A stretch of 57,650 nt of DNA, from the NCBI GenBank assembly GCA_029339195.1, contig JAPTJF010000406.1, forward strand, positions 1-57,650. The letters are read 5' to 3'. Below the pieces are notes generated by a model. The model ran no database searches and was not told where the DNA came from. It saw only the letters and a program-made list of their open reading frames with translations. Position numbers and translations under genes: made by a program. Positions 43,218 to 55,112 of the stretch are shown here, one piece after another. This stretch comes from Micractinium sp. NFX-FRZ. Its lineage: Eukaryota; Chlorophyta; Trebouxiophyceae; Chlorellales; Chlorellaceae. The first letter of the stretch is position 1, and the number at the start of each line of letters is the position of its first letter.

Positions 43218-46200
43218 ATGGCGCCGCTGCCAGCCTCAAAAGCTGCGGCGACCGCTGCGCCGCCCACCCAGCTCGACCCGCCGCCGCTGGCACCCCACCT
43301 GGCCTCAGCGCTGCGCGGCATCATGCACTCGCACTGGGGGCACGGTGACTTCCGGCCGCTGCAGGCTGAGGCCGTGGCTGCCACACTAGCAGGGCGGGAT
43401 GCGCTGGTCATCCTTCCCACCGGTGCGCCACGGGTGTGCGCTAGTTGGCGGGTGCTGCGCTGCGCGCAGGCGGTGGCGGCATCTGGATGCTGCAATGCCC
43501 AGCGCAATTGAAAACTTGCGTGAGCCCAAGACCCTAAAACAGTGTTCCAGTGCTAGCATAGGCGGCTGCACGAGGCCACCTGTTTGCTTGCTGTTTCAGC
43601 ACGCCGCCTGCCACCCCTCCTCCTGCAGGCGGCGGCAAGTCGCTCACCTTTCAGCTTCCACCCATGTATCGCAACCAGATCACCGTGGTGGTCTGTCCCT
43701 TGCTGGCGCTGGCAAAAGATCAGGTGAGCGAGGCTGTTGGGTGCTGCCCGCTTGGAGGGCAGCTGGCCGACCGTCAGGCGTGGGCGGGTGCGCCTCCCTG
43801 CCAGCACCCAATCACCAGCACCCACCTCGCCTGGCCTGCTGCCAACAGCCCTGTGAATCAACCACGTCATGTCGGCTGCTGCTTACCACAACTTCTGTGC
43901 CGCAACACGGTCGTCGCAAGTGCTGTTTCCTGCTGCCCCCAGGTCAACGGCTGCTTGGAGCGCGACATTGAGGCGGCCTCCTGGAGCAGCGAGACCCCCG
44001 AGAACGTGAAGGACATGCTGGCTAAGGAGCTGCTGGCGGACCCAGGTGACTTTTTTTGTGCATGGGTTCTCTTCTGTGCGTAGAAAGAGTTGATTAGGGC
44101 GTTTGAAGGGGAGTTGCGTGCTGGTGGGGTTGATTAGGTCATAGCAGCCGTTGTGGGTGCTGGCGCATGCTTGATGGGTGCTGGGTGCTGGTCTACACCC
44201 TATGTTGGTGTGGCATCACTGCCTATCATCTGCAGCAATAGCAAGCAGTAGCCAGCTCAACTGCCAATACGGGCGGCAGGGTGGCGCAGCACTCGCCCGG
44301 CCACGTTCGCAACCACCTTTCCTCGAAACCGCCGCCCGCCCTGCTCTGCGAGCCGTGTTGCAGAGGACACCACGCTGCGCCTGCTGTACACCACGCCCGA
44401 GTCGCTGCAGATGGAGCGCCTCAGGTGGGTGCTCTGCGACAGCCACGCCCGGCGGGCAGGGAAGGGCAGCCGGCGGGCGGGCAGGCCATCGACGGCAGGG
44501 GCGCACGCATGGCGTTTGGCACTGTGGTTCTACCCCCAAGCTGCTCATTCTCCCCACTTATCTAACACTTAGTCTGCTGCACCCGCTGCTGCCTGGGTCT
44601 GCAGGGAGCTGCTCAAGGTGGCCCACGAGTACGGCAAGCTGTGTGCTCTGGCCATTGACGAGGTGGGAGGGTGGGGGCTTAGCAGGGCGGGCGCTGTCCA
44701 TGGTTGCATCAGTGCCTGCAACTTGCTGCCTCTGCCAGGGGCATCTTCCATGTACCTGCACAGCTGTGGCCAGCTCGCAGCTGGCTGACCTAAGACCACC
44801 GGGCTTCCCGCCCTGCACTGCACTGCAGGCGCACTGTGTCAGCGAGTGGGGCCACGGTGGGTGGGTGGGTGGACGAGCCAGGGTATGCGCGTATCGCAGA
44901 TGCTGTGCTCCTTCGCTGCCGGTGCCCCTCCCCTCTGCCACAACGCTCTGCTGCTAGGACCTGCCCTCCGCCTGCACACAGCACACAGCAGGCCTCTCCC
45001 TTCCCACCTGCCCCGCCTTGCCCCCTGCACACTCGCACCCTACCACATCCACCCTGTCTGCTCGCGCAGACTTCCGCCCTGCCTACCTGACGCTGGGCGA
45101 GGTGCGGGCAGACTTCAAGGGCCTTCCCATCCTGGCTGCCACCGCCACTGCCACCTCCATGGTCAAGCAGTCCATCTGCCGTGAGCCGCCGCCTGATGCC
45201 TGGGGGCTGCAGTGCTGAGGGGGCGGGGCAGTTGGGTGCTACAGTCGAAGGGCAGGGGCGCAGGGGTCGTGCAGCCAGTGCGAGGAGCACGGGCTGGCAG
45301 CAGCTCTCGTGGGGTTGGGGGGGGTTGTGGTGTGCGCCTGCTTGGCGTGCAGGGACTGTGCCTGCCCCATCTGCTGGTGGCATTAGCCCAATCCAGATGC
45401 CTGTATGTTAATGCATTTTTGCCCTGCAGAACTGCTGAAGCTGAAGGACCCATTGATGCTGCACGGCTCCTTCAACAGGCAAGCCTGGGAGAGCAGGGTT
45501 TGATGGGCAGCGGGGTATGGGCAGGGTCCGCACTGCAGGGACAAGGAAGGTCAGAGCTCAGAGAGCCGGCTGATGCGCTTGCACATATGGGCTCCCTCCC
45601 TCCATTTCTCACACCCTCGCCCTTCCTTGGTGTCTGTGAGCGTATGGTGCAGGCCCAACATAGGGTACGAGGTGCGGTACAAGGAGCTGCTGGGGGACGG
45701 CACCAAGGAGGCGGCGCTGCAGGTGGGATGGGCAGGAGGAGGGCCGGGGCAGATGGGGCGCGGCAAAGGAGGGGAGAGGGGCGGGCAAAGTGGGGTGGGG
45801 CCGTGGCCGCAAGGTGGCGGGGCAGCTGATAGTGCCTGCTGGCCTTCCTGCCATCTCTCCTCCTCCTTCAACTCTCCTCCCCTCTTCTCTCCAACGCTCC
45901 CCTGCTCCGCCTCGTGACAGGACCTTCTGGCCTTCCTGGCGGAGCGGCGTGGGCAGTGCGGCATCGTTTATGCCCGCCTGCGCGCCACCTGCGACTGGCT
46001 GGCGGGGCAGCTGGGCGACGCCGAGGTGGAGTGCGCGGCGTACCATGCGGGCAAGGACGCACAGCAGCGCTCCAAGGTGGGCAGGGCACGGTGGCAGGCG
46101 GGAACGGTGAGAGCGGTGTGAGGTTAAACCCGGCGGCTGCCCGCAAATGTGGCAGTGGCCCCCCACCTCCCTGCACCATGGTGTGACCACGCTCGAGTGC

Positions 46201-48672
46201 CGCCCTTGCTTGCCCGCCCAGGGCATCCCTGCCCTTTGCCGGCTGCGCCTGCGCCTGCAAACCTACTCCTCTGACCCCAACATTACCCCCTGCCCTCTGC
46301 TTCCCCTCCCCCTGGCCTTTGCAGGTGCAGGCGGGCTGGTCAGACGGCGACTTTGACGTGGTGGTGGCCACCATCGCTTTTGGTGCGCTACTGCACTGGG
46401 CTGGCTCTTGTTATAATGGCATTGGTGTGATGGTGGGGTGGGGACTTGGTGCCGGCCACCACTGCCTTGACGCGGCTGCGGCTGTGCCTGCACAGGTGTT
46501 TGAGGGGGCGAGAGAGGTGGGTCTGGGTGCAGGTGCTGCGGCAGAAGCTGTGTCCACGCTGCCAGCTGGGCCCGTTGCCAGGGAGCATGAGCGTGCCTCT
46601 GTCTCCGCAGTTCCCTCCCTGTCATGGCTTCAAGCCGGCAACAGTGGTAAAGGGTCCCACTTGCTCACCCTCGCGCTGTCCCCCTTCCTGCCAACAGGCA
46701 TGGGCATAGACAAGGCGGCGGTGCGGTGGGTGGTGCACTGGGACCCGCCTGCCAGCCTGGAGGGGTTCTACCAGGAGTCTGGCAGGTGGGAAGGGGTAGG
46801 GGCGGGGGTGGGAAAATAGGAGGGTGGGAGAGGGCAGTAGCGAAGCATGGGTCAAGCCGAAAACGCAGCGAGGGGTCGCGTTGGCGTGGAGCGGTGGTGG
46901 AGGTGTGGGGCAACAGCAAAGACCCCGCACTTCTGCTCCGCGTTGAGCGGCTGCCTGTGGCCAATGCCTGCGCGCAGGGCGGGGCGTGACGGCGAGCCCA
47001 GCATCAGCGTGATGTTCGCATCCAACCAGGTAAGGAGAGCGATACAGGACTGTCGTGTGCATGTTGCATACACAATCAGGTGCCACAATCGGCTGCCTGG
47101 TTCCAACAACAGCATGAAGCTGGGCTGGCTGGGCAATGGACATTCATGGCGGCAACAGCAGGAGCGGCAGACTCTGGCAGCGCCGCCTGTTCACACGTTC
47201 CTTCCAAATCACCGCTGTGCATGCCTCCCTCTGTTGGCAGGAGCTCAAGGATGGGAAGAAGATGGAGCGGGGGGCGCGGCAGGGGGCGACAGGCTCTGTG
47301 GCGGCATACATCCAGGTGCGGGTGTGGTGGGAGGGCGGCAGCAGGCAGGCTGGTGGGTGGGGTGCGCGTGTTTGGTTGCTGCCAGTTACATGAGTGTTTT
47401 ATGTACTGGCAACGGGAGTGCGGGAGTTCCGCGTTCTTGTTAGTGCTGCAACATGTCGGCCTTTCCCTCACCCTGCCCACTCACCAACTGCCCCTTGCCA
47501 TGCTCACCGCCCTTCAGGAGCCGCGGTGCCGGCGGCGCGGGGTGCTGTCGTATTTCGGGGAGAAGCGGGCGGGCGGCTGCTGCGCGGCTCAGGGCGAGCA
47601 GGTACTGCTGGAATGCTGTCCCAGTGTGTGTCGGCGTGCCAGCTTTACTGGCTTGCTCAACTGCACGTTCTTATGGGCTCAACCTGCTCCGCCCTGCCTG
47701 CACAGCCACCTTACGATCAGATACCAGCATGCTTGCATGCACATTGTGCTAATTGACCTTTCCTTTCCGCTCGCCCCTTGCCTCCCTGCCCAGCTTTGCG
47801 ACTTCTGCCGCAGCCCCAAGTCAGTGCTGACTCAGCTGGCGCAGCTGGAGAAGAAAGTGGAGGCAGCAGCAGAGGCGGAGGCAGCTGCTGCTGCGGCTGC
47901 TGCTGGCGGTGGGAATGGCAGGGGCCGGGGCCGCGGGAGTGCAGGAGATCCCTTTGACAGATGTGACCCCGGCTCGGGAGATGAGGCGGCACAGCAGGCC
48001 AAGCGGCAGCGTGGCGTGGGCGCAGCTGGCAGCAGCAGCAGCGGCGAGGGGAGCGGGGATTCGCCTGGCAGCGAGGGCGGGGACAGCGCTGCAAGGACGG
48101 CTGTGGTGGACCCCTTTGCGTCGGCCCGTGCACTGGCGCAGCGACCCACAGGCAGCAGGGTGCCCCCAGAAGCAGGTGGGCGAGCAGCAGCAGGACCTGG
48201 GCTGCCACGCTCGGCGCCACAGCCAGCAGCAGCCGGCCGGGTTCCAGCCCTGCCGCGGCCCAATGCCGCACTGATGGCTGCGGCAGCAGCTGCGGCAGCA
48301 GCAGGTGGGCCGGCTGGCCCTGCCCCTGCTCGGCAACCGCTCAGGCCGCTGCTGCCCAACCGCCCCAAGCACATTGCCGCTCCAGCCATGTCTCCAGCCA
48401 AGCAGCAGCAGCAGCAAGCAGCAGCAGGAGGGGAGGACAGTTCTCCCGCAAGCCCAGCAGCAGCAGCAGGCAAGGGGCCAGCCGGCGCACCCGCCTCTGC
48501 GCCCGCAGCGCTGAGCGGCCCTGCGAAGCGCACGGGCGGCATACCTGCCGGTGGCGCTGCTGCCCGAGGCGCTGCTGCCGGGAGCAGCCTGGGGGCGGGA
48601 GGGGGTGTCGGCAAGAAGCCGGTGTTCCGTGCGTTCAAGGCACCCAGGAAGCTGGGCGCGCCCTCGGGCTGA
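43218..48672 (+). CDS. RecQ-family DNA helicase
   Basis: Sixteen exons, 723 aa: 43218-43422, 43629-43723, 43943-44045, 44364-44424, 44605-44662, 44829-44856, 45070-45180, 45430-45478, 45653-45722, 45921-46076, 46325-46382, 46698-46785, 46978-47029, 47241-47315, 47518-47601, 47794-48672. It is an ATP-dependent 3'-5' DNA helicase of repair and recombination. Motif 0 is GHGDFRPLQAEAV, Walker A TGGGKS (about 68-73), motif II DEAH (about 173-176, split by an intron) and motif III LAATAT. The second RecA lobe has AAYHAGKDAQQR, TIAFGMGIDKA and the arginine-finger motif QESGRAGRDG. A RecQ zinc-binding module follows (CRRRGVLSYFGE ... CDFC, about 407-436). The last 290 residues are Ala/Gly/Gln-rich and disordered. 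The intron after exon 8 has a GC donor (AG|GCAAGC). The TGTAA at 48934 suits its 3' end. Confidence 0.92.
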
Positions 48673-48933
48673 TGGCAGGCAAGCCAAGGGGCTGGCAGCC
48701 GGGGACTTGGCACTCACCACCCACCGGAGAGCATCAGTCAGCAGCAGCCCCGCCCCGCCCACCTCCCTCGCTTGTATCATCCTGTGTACGTCATTCACTC
48801 ACAGCATGTCCACTGTATCCTCATTCACATCTTGATGTCATTACTTGACAATGTTCATGCCTGATGTTTTCTCAAGCTTAACCTGCGACAGCACCTCCCA
48901 TCACCAGGTGGTCATCCAAGAGTCAACTGCCTC

Positions 48934-48938
48934 TGTAA
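48934..48938 (+). terminator. TGTAA poly(A) signal of the RecQ gene
   Basis: TGTAA 262 nt after the RecQ stop. The duplicated region downstream keeps the same motif at 55366-55370. Confidence 0.55.
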
Positions 48939-49084
48939 CACTAGGCACTCACCAACAGCCTGCACTAAGTGCTTGGGCGGTGTGGTGCTGCCGCCAGCAG
49001 CCCAGGTTTTATCATGTATTGGAAGGAACTGTCTCCTGATAAACGGGCCACGCCTCTTAACGCCGGCTGTGCACGGCACCCCGC

Positions 49085-49410
49085 TGCTAGGCTGCCTGTG
49101 CCCCGTGCCTGTTGATCTCCTGCCTGCCACCCACACGCGTCCTCATACCGGTCCTTACAACCCTGTACCTCACCCCCCGCCCCCCCACAACACCAGCTGG
49201 CCCTGCTGGACGAATGGCAGCAGCTGCACACCCTGCCCAGCAAGCCGGCACCCAGAACTGGCGGCGGAGGCAGTGGCAGCAGCGCCAGTGGCAGCTGCAG
49301 CAGAGGGCCCCTTCTCAATCACGCGAGCACCCCAAATGCCGACCAGATTTGATGACACTCGGATGATAAAAATGAAATGTAGGATTGGTGTGTACAGGAT
49401 ATTGTGTAAA
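49085..49410 (+). pseudogene. Relic of the LRR-gene last exon (R5)
   Basis: The segment from CTGCTAGGCTGCCTGTGCC to 49360 resembles the LRR 3' end: CAGCTGGCCCTGCTGGA, then CTGCACACCCTGCCCAGCAA and CCCAGCAAGCCGGCACCCAG, ending in CCGACCAGATTTGATG like the authentic stop region. Upstream LRR exons are absent and part of the exon start is deleted. A TGTAA motif at 49405-49409 may be its old poly(A) signal. It is tail-to-tail with mTERF copy 5. Confidence 0.75.
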
Positions 49411-49554
49411 CGGTCCTCATAAACACAAGGCGCAGAAAGGGTGCAGGTGCCAATTCAAGCACAGAAGGAGCAAAACAAATGGCAGCTGGCATCAGATGGT
49501 TAACTGTGATCACGATGTAAACAATAGCACAATGTGGGGCACAGATGCAGTTCG

Positions 49555-51663
49555 TCATTCTCCGTCGCCCTCCGCTGGCTCCTCAGCACCAGCTGCCAGC
49601 CCCTCCTGCAGCTCATCCGGCAGCGCTGCCCTCAACCGCGCCGCTTCCGCCTCCGCTGCCGCCCACAGCTGCTGCCAGGCCGGCAGGTCGTGCAGCCCGG
49701 CTTGGAAGGCAGCAAAGCCAGCGCCGCAGCCATTCTTGCTGAGCAAGCCTAAGAAGGCTGGGTCCGACAGTTTGCCCACGTCGCCGAGGCTGATGAGTGC
49801 CGGCTCCCCTGGCGCCGTGCGGTTTGCTGGCAGGCCGCGCTCCCGCCGCCACACACTCAGCCATGCCCGCTTGTCTTCAACCAGCGGCAGCAGGCCGCAC
49901 TGCTCCAGGTACAGCAGGCGGCCCACCAGCCGGGGAGCGCCGGTGCTTGCCGAGTAAGTGGCATACTGCTCGTACACGGCAGCAGGGGTAAGGCCCAGGC
50001 AGCGCTGCAGCGCCAGCCGGTTGACAAGCTTGCCTGGCTCCAGCCAGTTGACTTTCAACGCCTGCGCATTCCTCTGCGCCACTGCCACCGGGTCTGCCAC
50101 GCCCACAAGCCGCATCACCTCCAGCGCTGTGTGCCAAACGGGGCTGCCAATCTTGAGCAGGCCTGGCGAGCTGTCCACCACTTGCAGCGCCGCGTCTCTG
50201 CCAAAAACCTGCAGGGCATGAGATTGGCAGCAGAGAGCAAGGCAGATCGAGGGACACGCGCGATTCAGTCAGCCTGGTTGCAATCATACACGCATGCAGC
50301 CACCCGCAAGAAGCGGCAACACATCCAATCCAGCCACACCCGGGCAACGCCTGCCACTTCTGAGCTCTCACCGCTACGAGCGCCCGGCACCGCTGCCGCA
50401 GCGTTGCATCACTGTTGGCGACCGCACGAGGTGCAGAGCGCAGGATCTTTGCAAACAAGTCGCTGCCAACGCCCAGCTCCTGCTGCAGCAGCTGTTGCCG
50501 CTGGTCCAGGTGGTCGGGGCTCATGTCCAGCAGCCTCCAAGCCTGCCCGAGACCCGCCACAATCTGTGCACCGCTCAGTCCCAAGCGCCGCAGGTTGGCG
50601 ATGCGCTGCTGCAGCGTGTCGGCCCTGGAAGTGAGCAGATTCAGTGCTGGTGGCTGCCGCCTCAGCAGCCCGCCCAGCCGCTGCTTGCCCGACTCGCTGC
50701 ACTTGCCGCCCGCCGCCTCATACAGCGCTGCCAGCACGTCAGTTGCCGACTGGAAGCTGGGTGATCCTGCTGCCGATGGCTGCTGTTCAAAGCACTTGCC
50801 AGCCTCTGCCGCCGCCAGCCCAAGCTGCTGCAGCTGCCCACACAGCAGTGCTGCCCGGTCCTCTGCTGGCCAGCTAAACAACCGCGAGCAGCGCACCAAC
50901 AGCCGCACCAGCTGCTGCTGCCCCACACCCAGGCCACGCAGATATGCCGCCACCTGGCTGCCGTGCCGCACCACGCCACGCTGCCGCACAACATCCGTCT
51001 TGGCCATGGCCTGCCGCAGCTTGCCTGCCCCAGAGGTGGGCAGCCCCATGCCGAGCAGCAGCTGCGCCGGATCATAGTCGGGCGGCTCTGTTGGCCGCTT
51101 GCCTGCCCCCTGCTGCACCCGCTCCTGCCACAGCAGATCTTCAACAACCAACTCAGCTATCGCTTCTCTGCTGTTGCTGCCGGTGCTGGTTCTGGCGGCA
51201 GCGCATCTGCCCTGCCAGGCACACTGCGGGCGCTGCCTCTGCTGCCTGAGCCGCTGCACTGGCGGCAGCAATTTGTGGGGCTGACCTGCCCGCCAAGATT
51301 TGGTGCCCTGCACGGATGAAGGAAATCGCAGTTTTTAGAGGTAGACACCACCACGCTCTTAGTGGGACCCAGCTGAAAGCGGAGACGAGTGGCGAAGGTG
51401 CACAGAGAGGCGGCGGGAAGACGGCTGGCGATCGTCACCTTTCTCAACACCAACAGGACTGGCGCACGGCAGTCGTTTCCGTGAGTACCCTCCGCACTGG
51501 CAACTTGCAGGCCGGGCGCTACAAGCGGCGCAAGAGCCAGCGCGCGGCGGCCCACCTGCGGAGCTTGCCGGCGCACGCCCACCATCATCGATAACTGTGC
51601 GCCACCAACATTGTGTGCAATCAGCCGCTGGCTGCACTGCGCCCCGGCGGACAGGGAGAGCAT
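49555..51663 (-). CDS. mTERF-like protein, copy 5 (complete)
   Basis: Three exons on the minus strand: 51663-51556, 51307-50372 and 50208-49555, giving 565 aa. The leader is MLSLSAGAQCSQRLIAHNVG. The exon 2 acceptor reads CGTGCAG, so no ATG is available there and the upstream start is required, which supports the three-exon model for all copies. Repeats include LGVGQQQLVRLLVRCSRLF and IANLRRLGLSGAQIVAGL. Intron 2 (50209-50371) and the start of exon 3 are close to copy 3, but YATYSASTGAPRLVGRLLYL is shared with copy 6. It ends AEEPAEGDGE. No disabling change is seen. An organellar function is inferred from the family. Confidence 0.7.
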
Positions 51664-52300
51664 GTGGCAAAGCCTAGCGCAGCCTCTGGAGCGCTGCCCT
51701 GCTGCCCCGCCAATTGTGTTATGTGAATTCAGGCACGATTGTTCAGCAACTGCGCCAACGCTCGTGACTCTGCGCCGCCGGCTGCCCACGGCATGTGCAG
51801 CGCACCGCCTTGACGTCGCCGCTAGTGCCCGCATCCTCAAAACGTGCACGATGGGAGATCCTCACTTAGCTAACCTTGGAACACGTGTAAATGATTCTGC
51901 AGGAACTTCACATACACATGTGCTCTCCCTGAACCCACCTCCCTGCAGGCACCTCCAAGCACATGTGCAGGCCCGCATAGCGTGCACACGGCGTTGGTGC
52001 CAGTCTCCCACCCACCCACACCTCGCCCCAACAATGACAAACCAAACCTGTGACAACATTATTGAATAAAATAAACTTATTAGATGATTTTGAATTCTCA
52101 CAAAAGTCACCCCGCACCTGCAGAAACGATGCACCTACCACAGCCTGTTGCATCACGTACAGCTTTGGCGGTGGGGGCGCTGCTGCCAGCGGCCGCTGGA
52201 GGGGGCGCCTCGTGCCGCCTAGCACGGCCCAGTTGTTACCAACACTGCAAGCCAGGTCTGCTAAGCGGTTCAGGCCTTGATTACCTGCTGTGCATTGGGG
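51664..52300 (-). promoter_or_regulatory. Upstream region of mTERF copy 5
   Basis: The first 290 bases are a diverged copy of the upstream region in the left array (shared GAGAGCACATGTGTATG-like, GTGCGCTGCACATGCCG-like and GGCGGGGCAGCAGGGCAG-like blocks, minus strand). The remainder (about 52040-52300) is AT-richer and unassigned. Confidence 0.45.
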
Positions 52301-52302
52301 TC

Positions 52303-52860
52303 TGCTGCTAGGCTGCCTGTGCCCCGTGCCTGCTGGTCTCCCTCCCACCTCCCTCCCCCTGTCAAGTCTCACCAGCCCCGCAGCTGCTCCCACGCAGGCC
52401 GCATCAAGCAGCGCTGCCCTCAACCTCGCCACTTCCACCACCGCTGCCGCCCACAGCTGCTTCCAGGCAGGCAGGCCGTGCAGACCGGCATGGAGCGCGG
52501 CACAGTTGCTGTTGCAGCCATTCTTGGTGAGCAAACCCACAAAGGCTGGGTCCGACAGTTTGCCCACGTCGTTGAGGCTGATGAGTGCCGGCTCGCCTGG
52601 CGCCCCGCAGTTTGTCGGCAGGCCACGCTCCCGCCGCCACGCTCACACAGGCACCGCCAGCGGCAGCAGGCCGCACCGCTCCAGGTACGGCAGGCGGCCC
52701 ACAAGCCGGGGAGCGCCTGTGCTTGCTGCATAGCCGCCATGCTGCTGTTACACATGCTGCTGTTACACAGCAGGCGTAAGGCCCAGGCAGCGCTGGCCAG
52801 CTCCATGGAGCGCCAGCTGGTTGACAAGCCAGCTGGCTTGAGGCACAATCTGCCTGGCGC
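52303..52860 (-). pseudogene. mTERF-like pseudogene fragment (copy 7)
   Basis: Only the C-terminal third survives, in several frames: RLVNQLALHGAG-like and CLGLTPAV-like pieces at about 52790-52835, GRLPYLERCGLLPLAV at about 52670-52720, and KLSDPAFVGLLTKNGC with LPAWKQLWAAAV at about 52430-52570. A 15-nt insertion (52797-52811) and several indels break the frame. A 35-nt block at 52303 (CTGCTAGGCTGCCTGTGCCC) also precedes relics R5 and R6, so the fragment came as part of the same mTERF/LRR-tail unit. Confidence 0.8.
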
Positions 52861-52978
52861 CAGCTGGCTTTCCAGGTCCTGGCTGAACTTGCTTGATCCT
52901 TGCTCTCTTGTTCAAGTTCTCTCCTGTTCACTCTCCTGTTCAAGCAGCCCCTCCACCTCCGCCACCTTCTACGCCAGG

Positions 52979-54183
52979 ATGAGGGTCGCTCTGCTCCTCG
53001 CCTGCTCGGCCATGGCCCTGCTCCCCTTCGCCCCCTGCCAGGCGGCCCAGCCCGACGAGGCGCTGGCGGACCTCAATGGCGGAAACCAGGTGCGCAGGCT
53101 AACGAGAGAGGTCGAGGGTGCAGCCGCGGTGCGCGCGGTGGCAGGGCAGTCCAGCGGGTGCCCACCTGGCATCCGCACGTGCGCCCTGCCTTCTCCTTGT
53201 TAGGAAAGAGGTCTTCTAGGCCCTTAGAGGCCACTGGGAGCAGCTCAGCTTCGCAGAGCCAATATTTGGGCCTGCACAGTCCCGCCGCGGTGCCGCTCCA
53301 CAACCTGCCCGCCGGCCGGCTTGTCCCGGTCTGGTCCCGCTGCCCCCGCTCGCAGGTACCGCCCCTCAACACCCCTGCCACCGGCACGTTTGGCGGGCTC
53401 CTGACGGGCGACGTGATGCAGTACAGCGTAGAGGTAGGGCGCTCAACCGCCTGAAAGGTTGCCCTGCTTGGCTGCAGCACCCGCTCGCTCATGTGGTATG
53501 AGCCGTAGCTCCCCGCCGCTGTGCGTGCTGCGCGTGCCCGCTCGTCTCCCCCAGCCCGGCTGCCTCCCTCGCCCTGCCTGTGTACAGCGGCTGGCCTCCC
53601 TGGCTCGGCTCAAACTCAACCTCAGGACAGACGAGATGGCTCGATGTGCCGGCGCGTGAATGCGATGGCACCAGCGGGGCGCTGGCAATTTGTCTTGCTC
53701 TTGTCCAAAAGAAGACGCGGCGCTACTCGCTTGCGCCATGCAACACTGCCGGCCTGCTTCCTTGCCTGCCCCCTGCCCACCAACTCCCCCGCAGTGGCCT
53801 TCAATGGGCAGTTCACTGCCGCCGATTTTGCCGGGCCAATGGCTGGCAAGACGATGCAGGACCTGATTGACCTCATGGTTGTGAGTATGCCTGATTGCTT
53901 GTAGAACCTGCGCCCGATTGATGCCAGTCGCCCTTGCCTTTGCCTGTGACTGTGGGCGTGACGGGCTGAACGGGGCTATCTTACTCACTCAGATGGCAAT
54001 TCTTGCCAGCTCCTGCCTCGTCCCTTCTGCCTTCCTCCGCCCTCGGTGCCTGGTCACCGCCGTGCCCGCTCCCCTCCTCTGGTGCACAGGCCGGCAACGC
54101 CTACGTGAATGTGCACACCGTGGACGCCCCCCAACGGCTTGATTCGCGGGCAGCTGACTTGGACTGGTGGCAACGGCCAGTGA
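52979..54183 (+). pseudogene. CHRD-domain secreted protein, probably broken
   Basis: Recognisable exons are 52979-53089, 53356-53433, 53795-53880 and 54090-54183. Exon 1 gives a signal peptide (MRVALLLACSAMALLPFAPC). Next come VPPLNTPATGTFGGLLTGDV, then FNGQFTAADFAGPMAGKTMQ and AGNAYVNVHTVDAP, the hallmark strands of a CHRD domain (chordin-type beta domain of secreted proteins). Two defects appear. The segment usually carrying the HIH motif is not found between 53434 and 53794, and the phases on either side do not match without it. In addition, a run of six C at about 54126-54131 is one base too long to keep the frame into the expected NGLIRGQLTW-like end. TGTAA at 54341 follows. The exon defect favours a pseudogene; the C-run could be a sequencing error. 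Confidence 0.7.
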
Positions 54184-54340
54184 GGCGCAGGCAGGAGGCG
54201 GCAGGCGGAGGGCGGCAGGCGGCTGCCGGCATGCATGCAAGCATCCCAGAGAGGAGGAGCCTGAAGTTTATTGTTGGCAGCATGCAATGTGGCAGTTATG
54301 TTGTTGTTGTACATACCTCAAGAAATCCTGAAAGATTGAG

Positions 54341-54345
54341 TGTAA
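54341..54345 (+). terminator. TGTAA poly(A) signal of the CHRD gene
   Basis: TGTAA about 158 nt after the CHRD stop in the expected frame. Confidence 0.5.
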
Positions 54346-54404
54346 GATATGGATCGTAGCTGCAGAGCTGGCTCCAGGGCGGGGGATGTGGGGGATGGGG
54401 GAGC

Positions 54405-55112
54405 GCAGCAGCAAGCATGGGCCAATGCAAATGCAGCGGTGGGTCAGGCTGGTGAAGAGCGGTGGTGGAGGTGGGCTTGGAGAGAAGGGGAGCAGCGAGG
54501 GGAGCGGGGATTCGCCTGGCAGCGAGGGCGGGGGCAGCGCCGCTAAGACGGCTGCGGTGGACCCCTGTGCGTCGGCCTGTGCGCTGGCGTAGCGACCCAC
54601 AGGCAACAGGGTGCCCCCTGGAGCGGGTGGGCGGGCAGTGGCACCCGGGCTGCCACGCTCAGCACCACAGCCAGCAGCCGCCGGCCGGGTTCCTGCCCTG
54701 CCGCGGCCCAATGCCGCATTGATGGGGGCGGTAGCAGCAGGTGGGCCGGCTGGCCCTGCCTTTACTCGGCAACCGCTCAGGCCGCTGCTGCCCAACCGCC
54801 CCAAGCACACTGCCGCTCCAGCCATGTCGCCAGCCAAGCAGCAGCAGCAGCAAGCAGCAAGCAGCAGGAGGGGAGGACAGTTCTCCCGCAAGCCCAGCAG
54901 CAGCAGCAGGCAAGGGGCCAGCCGGCGCACCCGCCTCTGCACCCGCAGCGCTGAGCGGCCCTGCCAAGTGCACGGGCGGCATACCTGCCGGTGGCGCTGC
55001 TGCCCGAGGCGCTGCTGCCGGGGGCAGCCTGGGGGCGGGAGGGGGTGCCGGCAAGACGCCGGTGTTCCGGGCGTTCAAGGCACCCAGGAAGCTGGGCGCG
55101 CCCGCTGGCTGA
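54405..55112 (+). pseudogene. Duplicated tail of the RecQ gene
   Basis: 54405-54480 resembles RecQ intron 12 (about 46840-46912). It is joined directly to a copy of the last RecQ exon (48050-48672), so exons 13-15 are missing. The coding part has TAG at 54590-54592 where the parent has CAG, and an altered CAG run near 54840-54865 that shifts frame. It ends like the parent (TTCCGGGCGTTCAAGGCACC, then GCTGGCTGA). No helicase motifs remain. It is not expected to be functional. Confidence 0.85.
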
